Of a stretch of DNA of 64,000 nt, positions 27,018-34,964 are shown piece after piece; the stretch's first letter is position 1; every line of letters begins with the position of its first letter. The notes under the pieces are model-generated. The model did not search any database. It had not been told where the DNA came from and was given only the letters and a program-made list of their open reading frames with translations. The DNA is from Sulfitobacter sp. 20_GPM-1509m (GTDB taxonomy: Bacteria > Pseudomonadota > Alphaproteobacteria > Rhodobacterales > Rhodobacteraceae). The stretch is from assembly GCF_000620505.1 (NCBI RefSeq), contig NZ_JIBC01000009.1, positions 62,001-126,000 on the forward strand, in the 5' to 3' direction. Made by a program: the position numbers and the translations under genes.

Positions 27018-29851
27018 TTTCCCACCTTCCAAGCCAGGCTGTCAGGTCCCTGACCCACGGGCGATTTGATCGGGGCCATGACCGGTTTCGACTGATCCTG
27101 TGGCGCCGCCTTGGCGATGCGCACTTTCAGATCGAACCACGCCGCCTGACCGGTGATCGGGTCCGAATTGGCCCACCGCAACCCGTCGCCCTTGGGCGGC
27201 AGCAGTTCGTGGATCAGGTGGTTCAGCAGGAACCCCTTGGTTGCCTCGGGCGCGTCCTTGTCCAGCGCCCACGCGCCCTTGCGCTTGCCGATGGCGTTCC
27301 ACGTCCAGACCGTGTTGGGGTTCAGCGCTGCCATTTCCAGCACCGGCACCGTGATTTCGCCGTGGGGCGAGGTGACGGTGGCCCAATCGCCATCCTTCAG
27401 GTCGTGGTCACGCATCAGGTTGGTCGGCAGATACAGCGGGTTGTGCCCGTGCAATTGCCGCAGCCAAGCGTTCTGGCTGCCCCAGGAATGATACATGGCC
27501 ATCGGGCGCTGCGTCAGCGCGGTCACGGGATATTCGGTGGCGCGGTTGTCGCCTGACGGGTCGTACCAGATCGGCAGCGGGTCCATCGTGCGGCGGATGC
27601 GGTCGCGCAGGTGGTCGGGCGGCTGGCGATCGCCGTGGCCCTCGGCGGCCAGCTGGAACCGGCGCAGCGGCTCGACATACAGAGAGAACAGATAGGGTTG
27701 CGGCGCATCGAACAGGCCCATGCCCACGGCCCAATCCTGATAGGCCATGTTCCACGGTTTATAGTAATTTGCGCCCTGGGGGATGTGCTCGACGAAAAAG
27801 CCGCCGTTTTCGATATAGTTGTCGATCTGGCTGGCATTCGGCGCACCACGTCCTGCGGTCAGCCCGTGTGCGCCCGTGCGCCAGCCTGCCAGCGGGCCGA
27901 TGCCGGGTCGGCGTTCGTGGTTGATGATATAGTCGGCGTAATCGGCGTATTTCTGGTCGCCGTCTTCGGTGACAAAGCCGGGCAGGTTCAGCCGCGCGCC
28001 CAGATCGCACAGCACCGACTGGAACCCGCGCACGTTGCGGTCGGGTTCGACCACGGGCCAGCGGATCGCGTCGGCGGCGGCATCCGCCTCGCAGATCGGA
28101 CGGTCCAGCAGCGAGATACAGTCGTGGCGTTCCAGATAGGTGGTGTCGGGCAGGATCAGGTCGGCGTAGGCGACCATCTCGGAACTGTAGGCATCGGAAT
28201 AGATGATGCGGGGGATTACGTAATCGCCGTTCTCATCCGTGTCGGTCAGCATGTCGATCACACCGCGTGTGTTCATCGACGAATTCCACGCCATGTTGGC
28301 CATGTACATGAACAGCGTGTCGATCTTGTACGGGTCACCCGCGTGGGCGTTCGAGATGACCATGTGCATCAGCCCGTGCGCCGACATCGGGTTGTCCCAG
28401 GTGAACGCCTTGTCGATGCGCGCCGCCGTGCCGTCGGGTTTCAGCGCCAGATCGTCAGGCCCTTGGACAAAGCCCAGGTGCGGGCCGTCCAGAGGGCCGT
28501 TGCAGGTGGTTTTGCAATGCGGTTTCGGGTGGGCTGTTGCCGGTTTGGGATAGGGTGGTTTGAACCGGAACCCGCCCGGCACCTCGACCGTGCCAAGGAT
28601 GATCTGCAAAACATGCAGCGCGCGGCAGGTCTGGAAGCCGTTGGCGTGGGCGCTGATCCCGCGCATGGCGTGAAAGCTGACGGGGCGGCCTGTCATCGTG
28701 GCATGGGTTTCGCCACGGAAGTCGGTCCATTCATGGTCCAGCTCAAACGCCTCGTCAAAGGCGACGCGGGCCAGTTCGGATGCAATCGCGCGGATGCGCG
28801 CAGCGGAGATACCGGTGCGTTCAGCCACGGCCTCGGGGGCGTAGTCGTCGGACAGATAGCGTTCGGCCATCAGGTGCATGACAGGCCGGTGGGTGACGCC
28901 CGCAGCGCGGTGGGTGGCGGCCAGATCGGGGCGCACGCCCTTTTGGTCAAAGGGGGCCGGCTTGCCCGTTGTGCGGTCGATCACCAGTTCCTTGCCGTTC
29001 TCATTGCGCAGCAACAGGCCATACTCGGGCGATTTTTCGTCGCTGTTTACAAGACAGGGCGCGTTGGTGAACTGTGCCAGATACTCCAGATCAATCTTGC
29101 CCGACTTCATCAGGCAATGGATCAGCGCCATGATGAACAACCCGTCGGTGCCCGGCGTGATGCCAACCCAGTCGTCAGCCACGGCGTTGTAACCGGTGCG
29201 GATCGGATTGACTCCGATCACCCGCGCGCCGCGTGCCTTGATCTTGCCGATGCCCATCTTGATCGGGTTGCTGTCGTGGTCTTCGGCGACGCCGAACAGC
29301 ATGAACAGCTTGGTGTGGTCCCAGTCAGGCTGACCGAATTCCCAGAACGCGCCGCCCATCGTGTAGATGCCGGCCGCCGCCATGTTGACCGAACAGAACC
29401 CGCCGTGGGCCGCGTAGTTGGGCGTGCCGAAATTCTGCGCCCAAAAGGAGGTGAACGATTGCGACTGGTCGCGCCCGGTGAAGAACGCCAGCTTTTCGGG
29501 ATTGTCGCGGCGGATCGGTGCCAGCCAGCCGGTGGCGATCTCCAGCGCCTCGTCCCAGCTGATCTCTTCGAATTCGCCCGATCCGCGCGGCCCGACCCGT
29601 TTCAGCGGGGCGCGCAGGCGGGCGGGGGCGTTGTGCTGCATGATGCCGGCCGAGCCCTTGGCGCACAGCACGCCCTTGTTCACCGGATGGTCGCGGTTGC
29701 CTTCGATATAGGCGACCCGTTTCTTGCCATCCGCGCCTGCCTTCATGTGCACATTGATGCCGCAGCGGCAGGCGCACATGTAGCAGGTGGTTTTGCGGAC
29801 CTCGTCCGAGACCTTGGGCGACAGGTTCAGCGGGGGCTGCTTATGGGGCAT
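27014..29851 (-). CDS. soeA: Sulfite dehydrogenase molybdopterin subunit SoeA
   Basis: Molybdopterin-guanine-dinucleotide oxidoreductase of 945 residues, proposed to oxidise sulfite to sulfate. Seen: an N-terminal [4Fe-4S] site (CYMCACRC at residues 23-30, later GVLCAKGSAG), GWLAPIRRDNPEKLAFFTGR, and a C-terminal molybdopterin dinucleotide-binding region (LKDGDWATVTSPHGEITVPV). There is no twin-Arg signal, so it stays in the cytoplasm, unlike DmsA or PhsA. That, plus its place directly after xsc-ackA, supports the SoeABC assignment made in purple sulfur bacteria and Roseobacters. Its start overlaps ackA by 11 nt. Sequence alone could not exclude another DMSO-reductase-family substrate. Confidence 0.82.
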   Translation of the reverse strand: MPHKQPPLNLSPKVSDEVRKTTCYMCACRCGINVHMKAGADGKKRVAYIEGNRDHPVNKGVLCAKGSAGIMQHNAPARLRAPLKRVGPRGSGEFEEISWDEALEIATGWLAPIRRDNPEKLAFFTGRDQSQSFTSFWAQNFGTPNYAAHGGFCSVNMAAAGIYTMGGAFWEFGQPDWDHTKLFMLFGVAEDHDSNPIKMGIGKIKARGARVIGVNPIRTGYNAVADDWVGITPGTDGLFIMALIHCLMKSGKIDLEYLAQFTNAPCLVNSDEKSPEYGLLLRNENGKELVIDRTTGKPAPFDQKGVRPDLAATHRAAGVTHRPVMHLMAERYLSDDYAPEAVAERTGISAARIRAIASELARVAFDEAFELDHEWTDFRGETHATMTGRPVSFHAMRGISAHANGFQTCRALHVLQIILGTVEVPGGFRFKPPYPKPATAHPKPHCKTTCNGPLDGPHLGFVQGPDDLALKPDGTAARIDKAFTWDNPMSAHGLMHMVISNAHAGDPYKIDTLFMYMANMAWNSSMNTRGVIDMLTDTDENGDYVIPRIIYSDAYSSEMVAYADLILPDTTYLERHDCISLLDRPICEADAAADAIRWPVVEPDRNVRGFQSVLCDLGARLNLPGFVTEDGDQKYADYADYIINHERRPGIGPLAGWRTGAHGLTAGRGAPNASQIDNYIENGGFFVEHIPQGANYYKPWNMAYQDWAVGMGLFDAPQPYLFSLYVEPLRRFQLAAEGHGDRQPPDHLRDRIRRTMDPLPIWYDPSGDNRATEYPVTALTQRPMAMYHSWGSQNAWLRQLHGHNPLYLPTNLMRDHDLKDGDWATVTSPHGEITVPVLEMAALNPNTVWTWNAIGKRKGAWALDKDAPEATKGFLLNHLIHELLPPKGDGLRWANSDPITGQAAWFDLKVRIAKAAPQDQSKPVMAPIKSPVGQGPDSLAWKVGK

Positions 29852-30944
29852 ATGTGTGGTCCTTCAGCAGCGTGATGGCGTCGCGGGCGATCTGCTGCTC
29901 TTCGGCGGCGGGGATCACCCAATGGGGAATATTTCCCAACCACGATAGCTGTGCAAGAACATTGTTCCTGACCGCGGCGTCGTTTTCCCCGATCCCGCCG
30001 GTAAAGGCGATGCCGTCGATACCTTGCATCGCTGCAACCATCGAACCGGCCTGCCGCGCGATCCAATAGCAGAAGTGGTCGCGGGCAAATTGCGCCTGTG
30101 GCGAAGTGCTGGCCTCAAGCGTGCGCATGTCGGCGCTAAGGCCGGACAGACCCAGCAGGCCGCTGTCGTGGTAAAGCAAGTGCGTCGCGGCCCCGGCCCC
30201 CAGTGCGTCCACCAGGTGCAACACCGCGCCTGCGTCGATCTCGCCCGCGCGGGTGCCCATGGTCAGGCCGCTGAGGGGGGAAAAGCCCATGGTGGTGGCC
30301 ACGGACTGCCCGTCCCGGATGGCACACAGCGACGCGCCGTTGCCAAGGTGCAGGGCCAGCAGACGGCGCGGCAATGGCGTTCCAGTGACCTGTTCGAACC
30401 CGTGGACCAGTGCCGAGTAGCTGGTGCCGTGAAAGCCATAGCGTTGCAGGTTTGCGGTGGCGGGCACATCGGGCAGCGCATAGCGGCGGGCGACGTCAGG
30501 GTTGGTCGCGTGAAAGGCCGTGTCAAAGGTGGCGAACTGCGGCAGACCGGGGACAAGCGCCTGCACCGCGTCGATGGCCGACAGGTGGTGCGGGTTGTGC
30601 AGCGGGGCCAGCGGCACGGCGTCTGCGATGGCCTGTTTGATCGCCGACGTGATCCGCGCCGAGGCTGTCAGGTCGGCGCCGCCATGCACCACGCGGTGGG
30701 CCGCCGCGCGCAAGGTCCGGGGCTGTATTCCGGCACTGGACAGCGCGTCAAAGATCGCGGCAAGGGCGGCTGTGTGATCGGGCAAGGTCAGATCGTGCCG
30801 TGTCCCGTCACCAGTACGGATGGTGCCCTGCGTGCCGATGCCCGCGGCCTCGATCCGCAGGGTTTCGCGCAGATTTGCGCCAAACAGGGCCGTCTTGATC
30901 GAAGACGACCCCGCATTGATGACAAGAACCTGTGGCTCAGGCAT
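29841..30944 (-). CDS. ackA: Acetate kinase
   Basis: Converts acetyl phosphate plus ADP to acetate plus ATP (367 residues, somewhat shorter than the about 400 of E. coli). Seen: VLVINAGSSSIKTALFG at residues 6-22, HRVVHGGADL, FDTAFHATNPDVARRYALP, RYGFHGTSYSALVHG, LALHLGNGASLCAI, SGLTMGTRAGEIDAG and IAFTGGIGENDAAVR, the full acetate-kinase motif set. It lies 3 nt after xsc and overlaps soeA. In studied taurine clusters this slot is usually pta, giving acetyl-CoA; here the acetyl phosphate made by Xsc would instead yield ATP and free acetate. Confidence 0.93.
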   Translation of the reverse strand: MPEPQVLVINAGSSSIKTALFGANLRETLRIEAAGIGTQGTIRTGDGTRHDLTLPDHTAALAAIFDALSSAGIQPRTLRAAAHRVVHGGADLTASARITSAIKQAIADAVPLAPLHNPHHLSAIDAVQALVPGLPQFATFDTAFHATNPDVARRYALPDVPATANLQRYGFHGTSYSALVHGFEQVTGTPLPRRLLALHLGNGASLCAIRDGQSVATTMGFSPLSGLTMGTRAGEIDAGAVLHLVDALGAGAATHLLYHDSGLLGLSGLSADMRTLEASTSPQAQFARDHFCYWIARQAGSMVAAMQGIDGIAFTGGIGENDAAVRNNVLAQLSWLGNIPHWVIPAAEEQQIARDAITLLKDHTYAP

Positions 30945-30947
30945 GCC

Positions 30948-32723
30948 TTAGACCGATTGCGGGCGCATGTCGGCCTTTGAGATGCCCGCGACCGACACCG
31001 GTTTTTTCATCGCATCGCGGCGGAAGGGTTCGCCCAGTTCCTGATTGATCATCGCCTCGATCAGGGTGGTTTTGCCGTTCATCTGGTCTTCGACGGCTTT
31101 GGTCAGGGCGGCGGTCAGTTCTTCCATCGTGCGCGCCACGACACCTTGCAACCCGCAGGCCTGCGCGATGCCTGCATAGGACACGTCTGTGTCCAGCTCG
31201 GTGCCGACAAAGTTGTCGTCGAACCACAGGGTCGAGTTCCGCTTTTCCGCGCCCCATTGATAGTTGCGGAACACCACTTGGGTGATCGCGGGCCATTCGC
31301 CCCGGCCGATCGCGGTCAGCTCGTTCACCGCGATGCCGAACGCACCGTCGCCGGAAAAGCCCACGACCGGCACGTCCGGTTGGCCGATCTTCGCGCCGAC
31401 AATGGCAGGAAGGCCATAGCCGCAGGGGCCGAACAGGCCGGGGGCCAGATATTTGCGCCCCTCGTCAAAGTCGGGATAGGCGTTGCCGATGGCGCAGTTG
31501 TTGCCGATGTCCGAGCTGATGATCGCATTGCGCGGTAGGGCGGACTGGATCGCGCGCCATGCCATGCGCGGGCTCATCCAATCAGGCTTGTCGGCGCGGG
31601 CGCGCTGGTTCCACGTGGTGCCTTCGTCGTCGTCTTCATGGTCCATGCTGGACAGTTGCTGTGCCCAGGTGGACTTTGCCTTGGCGATGCGCGCCTTGCG
31701 GTCGGCGCGGCCTGCGTCGCCTGCGTCATCAGACAGTTGCGAAAGGATGCCCCTGGCCACCTTGGCCGCGTCCCCGATGATGCCCACGGTGACCTTTTTG
31801 GTCAGGCCGATGCGGTCGGGGTTGATGTCGACCTGAATGATTTTGGCGTCCGTCGGCCAGTAGTCCATGCCATAGCCCGGCAGGGTCGAAAACGGGTTCA
31901 GCCGCGTGCCAAGGCACAGCACCACGTCGGCGTCCTTGATCAGTTCCATGCCTGCCTTGGACCCGTTGTAGCCCAGCGGCCCCGCAAACAACGGGTGCGA
32001 TCCGGGAAAGGCGTCGTTGTGCTGGTAGCCGACGCAGACCGGCGCATCCAGCCGCTCGGCCAGCTCTTTGGACGCAGCAATCCCGCCCTTGGACAGGACA
32101 ACGCCCGCGCCGTTCAGGATCACGGGGTTCTTGGCGCCAGACAGCAATGCGGCGGCGGCGGTCACCGAATTTTCGCCGCCCGAAGATTGTTCGAACTCGA
32201 TGGGTTCGGGGATGTCGATGTCGATCACCTGCGTCCAGAAATCGCGCGGAATGTTCAACTGCGCAGGGCCGGACAAGCGCTTGGCCTTGGCGATGACGCG
32301 GGTCAGTACCTCGGCCACGCGGGACGGGTCGCGGACTTCTTCCTGATAGGCGACCATGTCTTCGAACAGTTTCATCTGCTCGACCTCTTGGAAGCCGCCC
32401 TGACCGATGGTCTTGTTCGCGGCCTGCGGCGTGACCAGCAGCAGCGGGGTGTGGTTCCAGTATGCGGTTTTCACGGCGGTGACAAAGTTGGTGATGCCGG
32501 GGCCGTTCTGCGCGATCATCATCGACATCTTGCCGGTGGCACGGGTGTAGCCGTCGGACATCATGCCGGCGGACCCTTCGTGCGCGCAGTCCCAGAAGGT
32601 GATGCCCGCCTGCGGGAACAGGTCCGAGATCGGCATCATGGCCGAGCCGATGATGCCAAAGGCGTGTTCGATGCCGTGCGCTTGCAGTGTTTTTACAAAT
32701 GCTTCTTCGGTCGTCATTTTCAT
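30948..32723 (-). CDS. xsc: Sulfoacetaldehyde acetyltransferase
   Basis: Thiamine-diphosphate enzyme (591 residues) that desulfonates sulfoacetaldehyde with phosphate to give acetyl phosphate and sulfite. Seen: AFGIIGSAMMPISDLFPQAG, DCAHEGSAGMMSDGYTRATG (ThDP-activating Glu), VTPQAANKTIGQGGFQEVEQ, VFRNYQWGAEKRNSTLWFDD and the ThDP-binding GFSGDGAFGIAVNEL. The QEVEQ and NSTLW stretches are typical of Xsc rather than acetolactate synthase. GGAG lies 8 nt upstream of ATG 32723; an alternative ATG is two codons in. First gene of the operon; two TauR-type boxes lie at 32796-32829. Confidence 0.96.
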   Translation of the reverse strand: MKMTTEEAFVKTLQAHGIEHAFGIIGSAMMPISDLFPQAGITFWDCAHEGSAGMMSDGYTRATGKMSMMIAQNGPGITNFVTAVKTAYWNHTPLLLVTPQAANKTIGQGGFQEVEQMKLFEDMVAYQEEVRDPSRVAEVLTRVIAKAKRLSGPAQLNIPRDFWTQVIDIDIPEPIEFEQSSGGENSVTAAAALLSGAKNPVILNGAGVVLSKGGIAASKELAERLDAPVCVGYQHNDAFPGSHPLFAGPLGYNGSKAGMELIKDADVVLCLGTRLNPFSTLPGYGMDYWPTDAKIIQVDINPDRIGLTKKVTVGIIGDAAKVARGILSQLSDDAGDAGRADRKARIAKAKSTWAQQLSSMDHEDDDEGTTWNQRARADKPDWMSPRMAWRAIQSALPRNAIISSDIGNNCAIGNAYPDFDEGRKYLAPGLFGPCGYGLPAIVGAKIGQPDVPVVGFSGDGAFGIAVNELTAIGRGEWPAITQVVFRNYQWGAEKRNSTLWFDDNFVGTELDTDVSYAGIAQACGLQGVVARTMEELTAALTKAVEDQMNGKTTLIEAMINQELGEPFRRDAMKKPVSVAGISKADMRPQSV

Positions 32724-32795
32724 GGAAAGGGCTCCGGCAGGTTAAGGGAATGATTCCGCGGTTTTGTCGCAGAGTACGATTGCACGACAGGGGCG

Positions 32796-32829
32796 GTTAG
32801 GGCCAGTTGTGATTGGCGGATCAGGCCAG
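32796..32829 (-). promoter_or_regulatory. Candidate TauR operator of the xsc operon
   Basis: Read on the minus strand, two direct repeats: CTGGCCTGATC (32829-32819) and CTGGCCCTAAC (32806-32796), 23 nt apart start to start. The distal repeat lies across the tauR stop codon. The same arrangement with the same 23-nt period occurs before tpa. This resembles the CTGGACYTAA-type boxes I recall for TauR of Rhodobacter; binding is inferred. Confidence 0.65.
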
Positions 32830-34284
32830 ATGCGCCAGCGTGTTCGCGACCCGTCGCACACCGTCGGCGATCCGGTTCGACGGGATCGAGGAATAGGCCA
32901 GCCGGTAGAAATTGCGCGGCCGGTCGGGGCCGGAAAAGAAGGATTCGCCCGGCTCGATCAGCACGCTTTGCGCCTTCAGCAGGTGTGCCAGTTGCGCGGT
33001 GTCCACCGAGGCCGGGGCGCGCATCCAGAAGGATGACCCCCCCGAAACGCCTTGGCCTGCGACAGTCAGGCCGGTGTCGGTGATCGCTTGTTGCATCACC
33101 TGGTGCCGTTTGTGCAGTGTCGTGCTCATCTTGCGGACCAGCGCGTCGTAGTGGCCCAGTGACAGGAAATAGGCGGCGGTGCGCTGGATGTGTCCCGGCG
33201 GGTGGCGCAGGACCGAGGCGCGCAGGGCGCGGGCCTCGCGGATGAAGGGTTCGGACCCCACGAGATACCCCAGCCGCAGACCCGGAAACAGGGATTTGGA
33301 AAAGCTGCCCACATAGATCACCCGCCCGTCCGCATCCATGGATTTCAGGGAGGGCGAGGGGGCCTTGAGAAAGGACATCTCGAATTCATAATCGTCCTCG
33401 ACGATCAGCGCGTCCATCTCGGCGGCGCGGTCCAAAAGCGCGCGGCGGCGGTGCATGGGCATGGTCGCCGTGGTGGGGCACTGGTGGCTGGGCGTGGTAA
33501 AGATCACGTCGGTGCCAGGCGGGATCGCGTCGGGGGGCAGGCCATCGTGGTCGACGCGCACGTGGGACAGACGGCACCGCGACTGGTTCAGAATATCGTG
33601 CAGCGCATGGTAACAGGGCTCTTCCATCGCGGCGTGACGGCGTTGGGTCAGCAAAACCTGCGTGGTCAGCCACAGCGCGTTCTGCGCGCCCAGCGTGATC
33701 AGCACCTGTTCGGGGCGCGCGGTGATGCCACGGCGCGGCAACGAATGTCGCACGATGAATTCGATCAGCTTGGGATCGTCCTGATCAAAGTAATCGGTGG
33801 TCATCGGGCCAAAGTCGCGCTGTCCCAAAGCCTGCATCGCACAGAGCCGCCAGTTTGCGTGATCGAACAGCGTGGGATCGGCCTGACCATAGATGAACGG
33901 ATAGCGGTAATCTGCCCAGTCCTGCGGTTTTGTGGGCGTTTGCCCACCCGAGAACCGTTGTCCGATGGCGCGGGACCAGTCCACTGCATCAGGGGTGTCG
34001 GGCGATGCGTCAAAGACGGGCGGGACGGGTGCGGTTTCGGACACGAAATATCCCGACCGCCCGCGAGAGGTCAGGTAGTCGTTGGACAGAAGTTCGGTGT
34101 AACTGAGCGTGACGGTGATACGGCTGATGCCCAGACGCTGCGCCAGTTTGCGGGTCGAGGGCAGCTTTTCACCCGGCTGGAAACGACCCGACAGGATGCC
34201 TTGGGCAATCATCTGCTGGATCTGGCTTTGCAGCGTCCCCTCGGCGTCGGGTTTCAGGAAAAAGGTTTCGACCGGTATTGTCAT
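32821..34284 (-). CDS. tauR: Taurine-responsive MocR/GntR-type activator TauR
   Basis: 487-residue fusion of a GntR winged helix with a class-I aminotransferase-like domain. Seen: IQQMIAQGILSGRFQPGEKL and STRKLAQRLGISRITVTLSY as the DNA-binding domain (residues about 18-75), then YVGSFSKSLFPGLRLGYLVG holding the PLP Lys. In Rhodobacter, TauR activates taurine genes. Its placement between tpa and xsc, with matching boxes at both targets and one upstream of itself, supports that role here. ATG 34284 is used; the 34299 start adds five residues. PLP- or taurine-binding is inferred from the family. Confidence 0.92.
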   Translation of the reverse strand: MTIPVETFFLKPDAEGTLQSQIQQMIAQGILSGRFQPGEKLPSTRKLAQRLGISRITVTLSYTELLSNDYLTSRGRSGYFVSETAPVPPVFDASPDTPDAVDWSRAIGQRFSGGQTPTKPQDWADYRYPFIYGQADPTLFDHANWRLCAMQALGQRDFGPMTTDYFDQDDPKLIEFIVRHSLPRRGITARPEQVLITLGAQNALWLTTQVLLTQRRHAAMEEPCYHALHDILNQSRCRLSHVRVDHDGLPPDAIPPGTDVIFTTPSHQCPTTATMPMHRRRALLDRAAEMDALIVEDDYEFEMSFLKAPSPSLKSMDADGRVIYVGSFSKSLFPGLRLGYLVGSEPFIREARALRASVLRHPPGHIQRTAAYFLSLGHYDALVRKMSTTLHKRHQVMQQAITDTGLTVAGQGVSGGSSFWMRAPASVDTAQLAHLLKAQSVLIEPGESFFSGPDRPRNFYRLAYSSIPSNRIADGVRRVANTLAHLA

Positions 34285-34298
34285 GCCACCGGCATACA

Positions 34299-34331
34299 CT
34301 GGCCTTATCGACGCGGCAATGTGGCACTATC
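34299..34331 (+). promoter_or_regulatory. Candidate TauR box upstream of tauR
   Basis: CTGGCCTTATC at 34299-34309 on the plus strand matches the xsc/tpa proximal boxes; a weaker GTGGCACTATC starts 22 nt later. It lies 15 nt before the tauR start, in the orientation opposite to tauR, so autoregulation (possibly repression) is plausible but unproven. Confidence 0.45.
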
Positions 34332-34358
34332 CCCGAGACACCCCTGAAACGCAGAAGA

Positions 34359-34376
34359 CCCCGGTCGAAACCGGGG
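34359..34376 (-). terminator. Terminator after glycine-zipper lipoprotein gene
   Basis: Stem CCCCGGT / ACCGGGG with a CGAA loop, located between the end of the lipoprotein gene and tauR. On the minus strand it is followed by TCTTCT, giving a short T-rich tail. It would insulate tauR from upstream transcription. Confidence 0.65.
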
Positions 34377-34429
34377 CCTTTGCTTGGACATGTGAAGTGT
34401 CACTCGGGTGCTTTAAGCTTTTGGAAAGC

Positions 34430-34690
34430 TTATGGGCACGACGCGTAGTAACGCGAGCCGTCTGCACGTTGGTACACACACTGGCCGTTTTGCGTCTTGC
34501 CGATGTAGTTGCCAGCGACACCGCCAACAGCTGCGCCGATCAGCGCGCCTTTGACCTTGTCGTTGCCGCCCGAAACAGTCGCGCCGATTGCAGCACCGGT
34601 CAGGGCGCCGGCGGCAGTTGTGTTCGACGTGGTGGATTCGCAAGCGGCGAGCGATGCGATCAGCGGAATGGCGATCAGAAGCTTTTTCAT
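34430..34690 (-). CDS. Small glycine-zipper lipoprotein
   Basis: 86-residue predicted lipoprotein. Seen: signal MKKLLIAIPLIASLAAC with lipobox LAAC (Cys at residue 17), two glycine-zipper helices (GALTGAAIGATVSGG and GALIGAAVGGVAGNYIG) and a short C-terminal tail CVYQRADGSRYYASCP with a probable disulfide pair. Similar 17-kDa-antigen-like zipper lipoproteins insert in or line the outer membrane. Its place inside the taurine region, with its own terminator, looks accidental rather than functional. ATG 34690 is the only start giving a signal peptide. Confidence 0.82.
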   Translation of the reverse strand: MKKLLIAIPLIASLAACESTTSNTTAAGALTGAAIGATVSGGNDKVKGALIGAAVGGVAGNYIGKTQNGQCVYQRADGSRYYASCP

Positions 34691-34913
34691 TATGGTCTTC
34701 CCTTGTTGAATTCTAAAACGAGAACGCAGTGACCGGATAAACGGTTCCCACATTATTTCGATAACGGTGAAAAAAGGCTTTGGGGCGCAAGATACCACCG
34801 GTCCTGTTCGGGCAAGACATCGATAGAGGTAGCGAATTGTCGCACAGGGTCAAGCCGCGCACAGGCGCCGCAGGCGAAGAAGCGCCGAGCGGGGCAGGGG
34901 TATGAGACGCGAA

Positions 34914-34939
34914 ACGGGCAGAGGTTTCCCTCTGCCCGT
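34914..34939 (-). terminator. Terminator downstream of tpa
   Basis: Perfect 11-bp stem ACGGGCAGAGG / CCTCTGCCCGT with a TTTC loop, 26 nt past the tpa stop codon. No long T-tract, but the strength and position suggest the tpa transcript end. Confidence 0.65.
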
Positions 34940-34964
34940 CCGGTTCATTCCCATGTGGGTGTGT

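Noticed and set aside
25379-29851. Reading these three genes as DMSO or thiosulfate reductase (dmsABC/phsABC)
   Set aside because: Subunit layout fits, but SoeA has no Tat signal and the genes follow xsc-ackA in one operon, which favours sulfite oxidation.
27611-29875. 754-residue open frame on the plus strand
   Set aside because: It is wholly antisense to soeA, has no ribosome-binding site or family motif, and such long antisense frames are common in GC-rich DNA.
29841-30944. Butyrate or propionate kinase instead of acetate kinase
   Set aside because: Acetate-kinase motifs are complete and the position after xsc supplies acetyl phosphate; propionate kinase cannot be excluded by sequence but has no context.
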